From NCBI GenBank assembly GCA_964370215.1, contig CAYJIM010000006.1:1-64000 (forward strand): DNA of 64,000 bases. Reading direction: 5' to 3'. Source of the DNA: Massiliimalia sp964370215 (lineage in GTDB: Bacteria; Bacillota; Clostridia; Oscillospirales; Ruminococcaceae). Positions 54,095-62,121 of this stretch are shown one piece after another. Position 1 is the stretch's first letter. Each line of letters begins with the position of its first letter. The notes under the pieces are model-generated. The model did no database searches and was not told the DNA's origin. It saw only the letters and a list, made by a program, of their open reading frames with translations. The position numbers and the translations under genes are program-made.

Positions 54095-56870
54095 ATTCGC
54101 TGTCTTTTTCGGTACCGTCAGTGCCGTCGCCTGCACCACAGCACTTTTTATACTTTTTACCACTGCCACAAGGACAAGGGTCGTTTCTACCGATTTTCTC
54201 TACGCGGATCGGCATTTTTTTCTTTTTAGCCAGGGCCGCATCCCCTTCCAGTCCTTCCGAGGTCGGTTTTGCTACCTGTTCCCGTTGGATCTCTTGATTG
54301 TTTTGCAGTTTCATCGTCAGCAACAGTCGAACGGTGTCATTTTGAATGTCCCCGATCATCTCATCAAACATCTGGAACCCTTCAATTTGATATTCCACCA
54401 CAGGATTTTTCTGTCCGTAAGAACGCAGATGAATCCCACGTTTGAATTCTGCCATGTTGTCAATGTGTTGCATCCAGTAACGGTCTACTGTTTTGAGCAG
54501 TACCACACGCTCCAACTCACGCATTTGTTTTTCACCGGCCTGTGCTTCACGCTCTTCGTACATCTTCATCGCACGATCTTTTAAGAGTGCAATGATGTCT
54601 TTGACTTCGACTTCGGCAAGTTCATTTGCATCTTTATAACGGAAGTCCTCTTCAGTGGTGAGGTAGCCTAGTAGGTTATCACGCAGGCCTTCAATGTTCC
54701 AGTGGTCGTGAATTTCACTTTCCGGACAGTAAGCGGCAACCGTTTCAGCCAGCATATCATCCATCATTTTCTCGATGTTTCCTTTCACTTCGCTGCCATT
54801 GAGTACCATGTCGCGCTGTTTGTAGATGGTGTCACGCTGTTTGTTCAACACGTCATCATACTGCAAGACACTTTTACGAACGTTGAAGTTGCGGGTTTCG
54901 ACTTTTCGCTGTGCACTCTCAATGGTGCCGGTCAGCATTTTGGTTTCAATCGGTTGATCCTCTTCAATTTTCAACATGTTCATGACACTTTGTACGCGGT
55001 CGCCCCCGAACAAACGCATGAGGTCATCCTCCACCGAGATGAAGAATCTCGAACAACCGGGGTCCCCTTGACGGCCGGCACGACCACGCAGCTGGTTGTC
55101 GATACGACGGGATTCGTGGCGCTCGGTACCGATGATGTAAAGTCCACCGGCTTCGATGACTTTTTTCTCCTCTTCGGCAATTTCCTTTTGAAAATGCGCG
55201 AGTTTTTCTTTATAGAGAGCACGAACTGCAAGGATTTGTTCGTCTTCTGTTTCGCTAAAACCATCCGCTTCGACGATCATCGCTTCGGAGTAGCCTTGTT
55301 TTGCAAGGAAATCTTTTGCCAAAAATTCAGCATTCCCCCCCAATTTGATGTCGGTCCCACGACCTGCCATGTTGGTGGCGATGGTAACCGCACCGTATTT
55401 CCCTGCTTGGGCAACGATATGTGCTTCTTTGTCATGGAATTTTGCATTCAAGACGTTGTGCTTGACCCCACGACGTTTGAGCATGGAGCTCAACACTTCT
55501 GATTTGTCAATGGTGATGGTACCGACCAGTACCGGTTGCCCTTTTTCATGGCACTCGACAATCTGTTCGATGACCGCACGGTATTTACCGTTTTCGGTTT
55601 TGTAGATGGAGTCGTCAAGGTCGGCACGTTTGACCGGCTTGTTGGTGGGAATTTCAATGACATCGAGGTTGTAAATTTCACGGAACTCACTTTCTTCGGT
55701 GAGCGCTGTCCCTGTCATACCCGACAGCTTTTGATACAGTCTAAAGTAGTTTTGGAAGGTGATGGTCGCCAATGTTTTGGACTCTCTGGCAACGGTGACG
55801 CCCTCTTTTGCTTCAATGGCTTGATGCAACCCCTCATTGTAACGACGACCAAACATCAAACGCCCGGTGAATTCGTCTACGATGAGCACTTCCCCATCTT
55901 TGACGACATAGTCGACATCGCGGTGCATGATCCCATGTGCCTTGATGGCTTGGTTGACATGGTGCAGTACCGTCATGTTTTCCGCACTCATCAAGTTTTG
56001 AATTTTGAAAAACTCTTCAGCGCGTTTGACCCCTTGCGGTGTCAAGGTCGCAGTTTTGCCTTTTTCATCAACAATGTAATCGGCATCGATGTCATCTTGC
56101 TCCTCTTTGGTGTCCACTTCGACCACTTTATAAGGGCGCAGGTAACGAGCAAAACGATCGACCACGCTGTAAAGCTCGGTCGATTTGTCCCCTTGGCCGG
56201 AAATGATGAGCGGTGTTCTCGCTTCATCGACCAGAATGGAGTCGACCTCATCGACAATGGCAAAATGGAAGGGGCGCTGTACCTTTTGGTGGCTGTAAAT
56301 GACCATGTTGTCTCTCAAATAGTCAAAGCCGTACTCATTGTTGGTGCCGTAAGTGATGTCCGCTTGGTACGCCGCTTGTTTTTGTGCGTTGTTCATGCCG
56401 TGCACGACAAGACCAACCGACAGCCCTAAGAAACGGTACACTTTCCCCATCCACTCCGAGTCACGTTTGGCAAGATAATCATTGACGGTGACCACATGCA
56501 CCCCTTTTTCAGGCAGTGCATTGAGGTAAGCGGCAAGGGTTGCCATCAAGGTTTTCCCTTCCCCTGTACGCATCTCTGCAATGCGCCCTTGGTGCAGGAC
56601 AATCCCCCCGATGATTTGTACCCGAAAATGTTTGAGCCCCAGTACACGCCAAGCCGCTTCACGGCAAACGGCAAATGCATCGGGTAGAATGTCATCCACC
56701 GTTTCTGCATTTTGCAAACGCTTTCTCAAAATGGCTGTTTGGTTTCTCAATTTTTCATCCGACATCCTGCTGTATTTTTCTTCCAACGCCAAGACGCTAT
56801 CCGCCAACGGATAGATGCGTTTGAGTTCTCGTTCGGAGTAAGTACCAAAAATTTTTTCAAATAATCCCAT
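54093..56870 (-). CDS. secA: Preprotein translocase motor SecA
   Basis: This 925-residue ATPase drives secretion through SecYEG. The start MGLFEKIFGTYSERELKR is canonical. Walker A is MRTGEGKTL, Walker B is VDEVDSILVDEARTPLIISG, and the NMAGRGTDIKLGG and RGRAGRQGDPG helicase motifs are intact. The C-terminus has the SEC-C zinc motif NDPCPCGSGKKYKKCCG. It is monocistronic with a promoter at 56960-56988. The visible ribosome site (GGGGACG) is weak. Confidence 0.97.
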   Translation of the reverse strand: MGLFEKIFGTYSERELKRIYPLADSVLALEEKYSRMSDEKLRNQTAILRKRLQNAETVDDILPDAFAVCREAAWRVLGLKHFRVQIIGGIVLHQGRIAEMRTGEGKTLMATLAAYLNALPEKGVHVVTVNDYLAKRDSEWMGKVYRFLGLSVGLVVHGMNNAQKQAAYQADITYGTNNEYGFDYLRDNMVIYSHQKVQRPFHFAIVDEVDSILVDEARTPLIISGQGDKSTELYSVVDRFARYLRPYKVVEVDTKEEQDDIDADYIVDEKGKTATLTPQGVKRAEEFFKIQNLMSAENMTVLHHVNQAIKAHGIMHRDVDYVVKDGEVLIVDEFTGRLMFGRRYNEGLHQAIEAKEGVTVARESKTLATITFQNYFRLYQKLSGMTGTALTEESEFREIYNLDVIEIPTNKPVKRADLDDSIYKTENGKYRAVIEQIVECHEKGQPVLVGTITIDKSEVLSSMLKRRGVKHNVLNAKFHDKEAHIVAQAGKYGAVTIATNMAGRGTDIKLGGNAEFLAKDFLAKQGYSEAMIVEADGFSETEDEQILAVRALYKEKLAHFQKEIAEEEKKVIEAGGLYIIGTERHESRRIDNQLRGRAGRQGDPGCSRFFISVEDDLMRLFGGDRVQSVMNMLKIEEDQPIETKMLTGTIESAQRKVETRNFNVRKSVLQYDDVLNKQRDTIYKQRDMVLNGSEVKGNIEKMMDDMLAETVAAYCPESEIHDHWNIEGLRDNLLGYLTTEEDFRYKDANELAEVEVKDIIALLKDRAMKMYEEREAQAGEKQMRELERVVLLKTVDRYWMQHIDNMAEFKRGIHLRSYGQKNPVVEYQIEGFQMFDEMIGDIQNDTVRLLLTMKLQNNQEIQREQVAKPTSEGLEGDAALAKKKKMPIRVEKIGRNDPCPCGSGKKYKKCCGAGDGTDGTEKDSE

Positions 56871-56950
56871 GTAGTTTCGTCCCCGTCCAATTGGATAGGA
56901 ACTACCTCTCTTTCTGTATTTTCACATTTGCTGTTACGAATTTTATTTAT

Positions 56951-56988
56951 ACTCTATCTAGTATAGTACATGTTGTGGTCAGTTTCAA
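56951..56988 (-). promoter_or_regulatory. secA promoter
   Basis: TTGAAA (56983-56988), 17-bp spacer, TATACT (56960-56965). The 19 bases 56951-56969 around and just past the -10 match the ABC exporter promoter region (13162-13180) at 17 of 19 positions. Confidence 0.72.
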
Positions 56989-57059
56989 GAGTTTTATCAT
57001 GTTGTTGACCAATATTCCTATAGTTTTTACAAAACGTTTGCATTTGAGGGGAATTTGAC

Positions 57060-57088
57060 TGGACATTTTCAAAGGGAGGTGCTATAAT
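57060..57088 (+). promoter_or_regulatory. queT promoter
   Basis: TGGACA (57060-57065), 17-bp spacer, perfect TATAAT (57083-57088). Transcription should begin just ahead of the riboswitch-like leader. Confidence 0.78.
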
Positions 57089-57109
57089 GAAGCGATGCCA
57101 AAATGGCAT

Positions 57110-57145
57110 GGTCAGTCGCAATCACCTGACCTTAATCAAAACAAG
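57110..57145 (+). ncRNA. preQ1-I-type riboswitch
   Basis: Stem GGTCAG/CTGACC encloses the 10-base loop TCGCAATCAC, followed by the A-rich tail TTAATCAAAACAAG. From memory, the Thermoanaerobacter tengcongensis preQ1 riboswitch has loop UCGCAGUAAC and tail UUAACAAAACAAGG, so the order and most bases agree, including the loop-end C that pairs with preQ1. One deviation is A at the position of G11. The tail lies just before the GAGGAA ribosome site of queT, so a translational switch is expected: preQ1 would lower synthesis of its transporter. Confidence 0.78.
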
Positions 57146-57161
57146 AAAGAGGAATATTACC

Positions 57162-57713
57162 ATGAAACAAACACATCCATTCAAAAACACACGCACCCTT
57201 GTGACGATCGCCATGATCGCGGCGATCTACACCGTACTCACCTTGGTCATTGCTCCCATTTCTTATGGCTCGGTACAGTTCCGTGTCAGCGAAATGATGA
57301 CGGTATTGCCGGCATTTACCCCGATTGCCATTCCGGGGTTGACCCTCGGCTGTGCCCTTGCCAATCTCTTGGGTGCTCTTTTGGGGCTCAATCCGACCGG
57401 CTATATCGATGCCGTGGTCGGCAGTCTCGCCTCCTTGATGGCGGCGGCTTGCTCTTATGGGGTGTCCAAATACACAAAGAAACTCTGGGTCAAATTGCTC
57501 CTCGTCCCACTCTTCCCCGTGGTTTTTAACGCCTTTATTGTCGGTGCGGAACTGACCTTTTTGTTTGCCGCCGATCAAGCATTTTTCACCGCATTTTGGC
57601 CATTTGTCATCAGCGTAGGTGTTGGACAATTGGTGGTCTGCTACGGCCTTGGCGTTCCGCTCATGCTCGCCCTCAACCGCGGTGACCTGCATAAGAAAAT
57701 TTTCGCACATTAG
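57162..57713 (+). CDS. queT: QueT family transporter (queuosine precursor, ECF S component)
   Basis: The ATG at 57162 (MKQTHPFKNTRTLVTIA, 183 residues) follows GAGGAA; longer starts run into the leader RNA. It is a membrane protein of five to six helices with PISYGSVQFRVSEMMTVLP, typical of QueT (DUF/COG4708). It would bind preQ1 or a related base and work with a shared ECF energising module encoded elsewhere. The riboswitch-like leader supports this substrate. A strong terminator follows, so it is monocistronic. Confidence 0.93.
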   Translation: MKQTHPFKNTRTLVTIAMIAAIYTVLTLVIAPISYGSVQFRVSEMMTVLPAFTPIAIPGLTLGCALANLLGALLGLNPTGYIDAVVGSLASLMAAACSYGVSKYTKKLWVKLLLVPLFPVVFNAFIVGAELTFLFAADQAFFTAFWPFVISVGVGQLVVCYGLGVPLMLALNRGDLHKKIFAH

Positions 57714-57759
57714 TCGCTCTCCTGTTGGGACTGATTGCACCCATGCTACACAAAAAACA

Positions 57760-57790
57760 AAAAGGGAGATCTTTCAAAGATCTCCCTTTT
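57760..57790 (+). terminator. Terminator after queT
   Basis: A perfect 15-bp palindromic stem (57760-57774 with 57776-57790, AAAAGGGAGATCTTT) ends in TTTT. It lies just upstream of the phosphatase gene. Confidence 0.88.
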
Positions 57791-57810
57791 CTGATCGAAA
57801 GGATTGCACT

Positions 57811-59250
57811 ATGAAGCCTACAAAAACACAACTACAAAAACGTCTCCCCCTACTCTTTTTTGTGCTGTTGCTCGCCCTGCTCCTCGGCGTGTCCTTTTTG
57901 TTTCAGCGACCGACAACCGACAAGATCGATCCGCCCGCCTACGTCTTTTTGTTCATTGGCGACGGCATGGGCACCACACAGGTAAATCTTGCAGACCAGT
58001 ATCAGCAGGCATTGGATGGTACTACGCTCACCATGACGACCTTTCCAACGACAGGACTGCTCACCACCGCCGATTTGACTGCCGCCATCCCCGATTCCGC
58101 TTCAGCGGGTACTGCCATTGCCACAGGAGAGCGCACCTATACCGATGTCATCGGCATCGCCGCAGACGGTGTCACCCCACTGCCCACCATTGCAGAGGAA
58201 TTGAAGGAAATCGGTTACGACATCGGCGTGGTCAGTACCATGAATGTAAATCACGCCACCCCTGCCGCCTTTTATGCCCATGTGCCCAGTCGTGAACAAT
58301 ACTACGACATCGGTCTTGCTTTGATCGACACCGGCTTTGATTATGTTGCAGGCGGAGCACTCCTCCACCCTACCGGTGCGGACGGCACCTTCCCTGATTT
58401 ATACACCCTTGCCACTCAAGCAGGGATTGCTATCGCCGCCACCGAAGAGGAACGGTTGGCGCTACCGCAAGGACAGATGGCCTTGGTGACCGTACCGGCT
58501 GACACCGCTGACGGCTCGATGACCTATGCCATGGAGCGTCCTACTGACACCCCTTCCCTTGCGACATTGGTGGCAGATGGCATCGACCATTTGGGCACCG
58601 ACAGTCCATTTTTTATACTGGTCGAAGGGGGAAAAATTGACAAGGCAGGACACGCTAATGATGCTGCCGCCATCGCCACCGACACCATTGCACTGGACGA
58701 AGCGGTGGCTGTCGCCTACGACTTTTATGAAAAACATCCCGATGATACCTTAATTTTGGTGACCGCCGACCATGAAACCGGAGGATTGAGCATGGGGCAG
58801 ACGACAACAGTGCATAGCATCAACTTTGATCCGTTGCTTGCGCGCACCGTTACCAAAACCACCCTGATCGAACAGATCCTGCCGACCTACCAACAGGAGG
58901 GACGCACCTTTCTCGAAGTGGCAGACAGCCTACTTTTCATGACCGGGCTGTCCTCACCGACAACCGGCACTTCCCTGCTGACCGAGGAAGAACTGACCGC
59001 ATTGGAAGCCTCTTACAAAGCCTTTCTCTCATCGGGCGATGTGGTCTCTGCCACGGCGTTTGCCGACCTACTGTTTGCCCTTTCTGATCAACAGGTGGGT
59101 GTTGCATTTTCTTCCAACGTGCACACCGCCGCACCGGTACCACTCTTCGCAGTCGGGGTCGGGGCGGAAGCCTTTTCGGGATACGGACATCTGACCACCC
59201 TGCATGACCGATTGACAGCGCTGCTTCGTCTTGACGATCCGACGGTATAA
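57811..59250 (+). CDS. Membrane-anchored alkaline phosphatase
   Basis: The ATG at 57811 (479 residues) has GAAAGGA upstream. An uncleaved N-terminal helix (PLLFFVLLLALLLGVSFLF) anchors the enzyme with its catalytic domain outside. Metal and catalytic motifs are complete: FLFIGDGMGTTQ, the nucleophile serine in PDSASAGTAIATGE, EGGKIDKAGHANDA and TADHETGGLSMG. It releases phosphate from organic esters. No Pho box or pstS is nearby. It is followed by enolase after 47 bp without a clear terminator. Confidence 0.95.
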   Translation: MKPTKTQLQKRLPLLFFVLLLALLLGVSFLFQRPTTDKIDPPAYVFLFIGDGMGTTQVNLADQYQQALDGTTLTMTTFPTTGLLTTADLTAAIPDSASAGTAIATGERTYTDVIGIAADGVTPLPTIAEELKEIGYDIGVVSTMNVNHATPAAFYAHVPSREQYYDIGLALIDTGFDYVAGGALLHPTGADGTFPDLYTLATQAGIAIAATEEERLALPQGQMALVTVPADTADGSMTYAMERPTDTPSLATLVADGIDHLGTDSPFFILVEGGKIDKAGHANDAAAIATDTIALDEAVAVAYDFYEKHPDDTLILVTADHETGGLSMGQTTTVHSINFDPLLARTVTKTTLIEQILPTYQQEGRTFLEVADSLLFMTGLSSPTTGTSLLTEEELTALEASYKAFLSSGDVVSATAFADLLFALSDQQVGVAFSSNVHTAAPVPLFAVGVGAEAFSGYGHLTTLHDRLTALLRLDDPTV

Positions 59251-59297
59251 CCGCAGGCATTTTGATTCATACTAGCACTTGAAGGAGTGTGACTGTC

Positions 59298-60590
59298 ATG
59301 AATTTAAAAATTGCAACTGTAGATGCCCGAGAAATCATTGATTCTCGGGGCAATCCCACCATTCAAGCGACGGTGCTGTTGGAGGACGGCAATTTCGCCT
59401 CTGCCGCTGTGCCGAGTGGCGCTTCCACCGGCCAATTTGAGGCGTTGGAACTGCGCGACAACGACCCCAAGCGCTATGGGGGCAAAGGGGTGCTTACCGC
59501 CACCAACCACATCAAAACAACGCTACGCAAGGGTCTTGTTGGGATGGATGCGTCAGATCTCTATGCCATTGACAAAAAGATGCTAGAGCTCGATGGTACC
59601 GCAGATAAGTCCAACCTCGGTGCCAATGCCATTTTGGCGGTGTCACTTGCCACAGCGCAGGTTGCTGCCAAAGCAATGAACGATCCGCTCTACCGCTTTT
59701 TGGGTGGTATTTCCGCCAACACCCTACCGGTGCCGATGATGAATGTCTTAAATGGGGGTGCCCATGCTGACAACAACATTGACATTCAGGAATTTATGAT
59801 CATGCCGGTGGGTGCCCCCTCCTTTTCAGAAGGACTGCGCTACTGTACCGAGGTGTTCCATACCCTCGCAGGCCTATTGAAAAAAGATGGGCTTTCCACC
59901 GCTGTCGGTGATGAGGGCGGATATGCCCCCAATCTACCGAGCGACGAGGCCGCCATTCAGTACCTGTTGCGCGCCATTGAAACCGCCGGCTTTCGTCCCT
60001 ATGAGGATTTTAGACTGGCCATTGATGCCGCCGCATCGGAATGGAAAAGCCCTACTGGGTATCTGCTCCCCAAACGCCAACAACAGATGAGCACCACGCA
60101 GTTGGTGGAGTACTGGAAATCACTCTGTGACCAATATCCGATCGCCTCCATTGAGGATGGTTTGGACGAAGAGGATTGGTCGGGGTGGAAAACCTTGACT
60201 GACACGCTCGGTGGGCGAGTACAACTTGTCGGGGATGATTTTTTTGTCACCAACACCACCCGTCTCAAAAAGGGCATCACAACCGGCTGTGCCAATTCCA
60301 TTTTGATCAAGCCAAACCAGATTGGCAGTTTGACCGAAACCCTTTCCGCCATTCGCATGGCAAAGGAAGCGGGGTACACAGCGGTCATCTCTCACCGTTC
60401 GGGGGAAACGATGGACACGACCATTGCCGACCTTGCCGTGGCACTCAATACAGGACAGATCAAAACCGGTGCCCCCAGTCGTGGGGAACGGGTGGCAAAA
60501 TACAACCGCCTGCTCGCCATCGAAGGGCAACTTTCGACACATGCACGCTACCCCAAAAACCGCTGTTTCAATCTGCATTTCAGCCGGTAG
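59298..60590 (+). CDS. eno: Enolase
   Basis: The ATG at 59298 (430 residues) has GAAGGAG upstream. Enolase interconverts 2-phosphoglycerate and phosphoenolpyruvate. The SGAST loop, the GDEGGYAPN region, the metal ligands in SIEDGLDEEDW and LVGDDFFVTN, the signature ILIKPNQIGSLTET and SHRSGET are all present. The C-terminal tail after LLAIEGQL is about 20 residues with several basic residues and a cysteine, a little unlike the usual short acidic end. It is not linked to other glycolytic genes. Confidence 0.96.
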   Translation: MNLKIATVDAREIIDSRGNPTIQATVLLEDGNFASAAVPSGASTGQFEALELRDNDPKRYGGKGVLTATNHIKTTLRKGLVGMDASDLYAIDKKMLELDGTADKSNLGANAILAVSLATAQVAAKAMNDPLYRFLGGISANTLPVPMMNVLNGGAHADNNIDIQEFMIMPVGAPSFSEGLRYCTEVFHTLAGLLKKDGLSTAVGDEGGYAPNLPSDEAAIQYLLRAIETAGFRPYEDFRLAIDAAASEWKSPTGYLLPKRQQQMSTTQLVEYWKSLCDQYPIASIEDGLDEEDWSGWKTLTDTLGGRVQLVGDDFFVTNTTRLKKGITTGCANSILIKPNQIGSLTETLSAIRMAKEAGYTAVISHRSGETMDTTIADLAVALNTGQIKTGAPSRGERVAKYNRLLAIEGQLSTHARYPKNRCFNLHFSR

Positions 60591-60617
60591 CACCGGCAGG
60601 CGTTTCCGACCGAGCAC

Positions 60618-60968
60618 TCATCGCACGAAAACCCCGTCCACGACGTGGCACGGTGGGTGAAAATTACGGACGACCACAGGTCGCTCCTACAGCACAATGA
60701 AAATCGGGTGGTTCGTAAAAATTTTGTCCACTTTTTTAAAAGTGGCAGGGTGTGGGACAGCGTCCCATGGTCTTAACTGCCGCAAGGGAGTATTAAGAGG
60801 GTGAATTTTCAAACAATCCTGTGAATTGTTTGAAAAGAGGGAGATTTTACGATAAAAAATCTCCCTGTGCGTAACACCGGCAGGCGTTTCGGTCGGGTCA
60901 AGACCCGACCCTACAGCACAATGGAAACAGGGTGCCAAACCTCGGGGACCACACAGGGTCGCCCCTAC
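60618..60968. repeat. Intergenic multi-hairpin element, copy D
   Basis: After CGTCCACGACGTGG (shared with copy B) come CCACTTTT/AAAAGTGG (60728-60745), TGGGAC-AGC-GTCCCA, TTCAAACAAT/ATTGTTTGAA (about 60808-60834), GGGAGATTTT/AAAATCTCCC (about 60839-60865), and GGTCGGGTC-AA-GACCCGACC followed by CCTAC (60891-60913), the inverse of copy A's first module. The order is that of copy C read backwards. A last GGTCGCCCCTAC module ends at 60968. It fills the gap between enolase and the small membrane protein. Confidence 0.85.
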
Positions 60969-60991
60969 CTTTTCACTCTTCCCCTTTTGCC

Positions 60992-61020
60992 TTGCTTTTT
61001 TCCCCGTTCTCTGTTATAAT
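60992..61020 (+). promoter_or_regulatory. Promoter of the small membrane protein unit
   Basis: TTGCTT (60992-60997), 17-bp spacer, perfect TATAAT (61015-61020). Confidence 0.72.
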
Positions 61021-61071
61021 GAAAAAAATGAAACCGCTGAATCGGCGGGTTTTGGAATGGGGTTGCGGACA

Positions 61072-61206
61072 ATGAAACTGGCCTTAAAAATCATCGCACT
61101 GCTACTACTTTGCTTTGCACTTTTCAAGTTGGTGCAATGGGTACTTTCCAAACTGGAATTGCCCTGTCGATCCGATTATTTTCGTTCTGTTTTGACAAAC
61201 GACTAG
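61072..61206 (+). CDS. Small single-helix membrane protein (44 residues), unknown
   Basis: The predicted product begins MKLALKIIALLLLCFALFKL and continues with a short amphipathic tail ending RSVLTND. One transmembrane helix covers about residues 4-24; two cysteines flank the lipid region. The gene has its own promoter (60992-61020) and a strong terminator (61241-61277), which argues that the transcript is real. The ribosome site is weak, and the start overlaps the stop of a possible 15-codon upstream frame (61028-61075) as ATGA. It could be a small regulatory membrane peptide or a toxin-like peptide; nothing more can be said. Confidence 0.5.
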   Translation: MKLALKIIALLLLCFALFKLVQWVLSKLELPCRSDYFRSVLTND

Positions 61207-61240
61207 AAAAGTTTGACCACAACACAATAAAGGCGACAAA

Positions 61241-61277
61241 AATGTGAGAAATTCATCGGAGTTTCTCACATTTTTTT
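61241..61277 (+). terminator. Terminator after the small membrane protein
   Basis: AATGTGAGAAA (61241-61251) pairs with TTTCTCACATT (61262-61272) and a run of T reaches 61277. Confidence 0.9.
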
Positions 61278-61307
61278 GGTTTTCGTCAAATTCATCACAA
61301 TAAATAC

Positions 61308-61336
61308 TTGATAAATTGTTTTAAAACCAGTATAAT
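61308..61336 (+). promoter_or_regulatory. Promoter of the NifU-like/GGGtGRT operon
   Basis: TTGATA (61308-61313), 17-bp spacer, perfect TATAAT (61331-61336), 72 bp upstream of the ATG. Confidence 0.82.
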
Positions 61337-61408
61337 AAGAGAGGTGTCTGATATGAGGTTTTTCCCTGATACAGACAATGTAAATCAAAAACTGAAAGGA
61401 GTTTTCAA

Positions 61409-62101
61409 ATGATTTATTCACATGAAGTAGAAACAATGTGTCCGATCGCACAAGGCGTCAATCATGGTGCTGCGCCGATTCCGGAAGAAGCAAAATGGGT
61501 GAAAGCCACTCAAATCACCGATATTTCCGGTCTTACTCACGGGGTGGGCTGGTGTGCGCCACAACAAGGTGCATGTAAGCTGACCTTGAACGTTAAAGAG
61601 GGGATCATCCAAGAAGCTTTGGTTGAAACCGTTGGTTGTTCGGGGATGACACACTCCGCTGCAATGGCAACTGAAATCCTGCCGGGCAGAACCGTTTTGG
61701 AAGCACTCAATACCGACTTGGTTTGTGATGCGATCAACACCGCGATGCGTGAATTGTTCCTGCAAATCGTGTACGGTCGTACCCAATCCGCATTCTCCGA
61801 AGATGGTTTGCCAATCGGCGCCGGTTTGGAAGATTTGGGTAAAGGCTTGCGTTCGCAAGTTGGTACCATGTATGGTACCCTCAAAAAAGGTCCTCGTTAC
61901 TTAGAAATGGCAGAAGGTTACGTTACCGGTATCGCAATCGACGATGAAGATCACATCATCGGTTACCAATTCGTAAGCTTTGGCAAAATGATGGACTTTA
62001 TCAAAGCGGGCGACGATGCAAACACCGCATTTGAAAAATCCAAAGGTCAATACGGCCGTGTCGAAGATGCTGTTAAAATCATCGACCCGAGACACGAATA
62101 A
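61409..62101 (+). CDS. NifU-like iron-sulfur scaffold-type protein
   Basis: This 230-residue protein with AAAGGAG upstream has an N-terminal segment with Cys (MCPIAQGVNHG). A NifU/IscU-like core (about 45-130) contains cysteines in GWCAPQQGACK, VGCSGMTHSA and LVCDAIN. An extra C-terminal domain of about 90 residues contains GRVEDAVKIIDPRHE. The spacing of the core cysteines differs from classical IscU, so it may hold a cluster in a modified way. It is followed after 20 bp by the GGGtGRT gene, its constant partner in clostridial genomes. Codons are of the restricted, highly expressed type. Confidence 0.9.
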   Translation: MIYSHEVETMCPIAQGVNHGAAPIPEEAKWVKATQITDISGLTHGVGWCAPQQGACKLTLNVKEGIIQEALVETVGCSGMTHSAAMATEILPGRTVLEALNTDLVCDAINTAMRELFLQIVYGRTQSAFSEDGLPIGAGLEDLGKGLRSQVGTMYGTLKKGPRYLEMAEGYVTGIAIDDEDHIIGYQFVSFGKMMDFIKAGDDANTAFEKSKGQYGRVEDAVKIIDPRHE

Positions 62102-62121
62102 TTTAGAGGAGGTAGTGTAAT

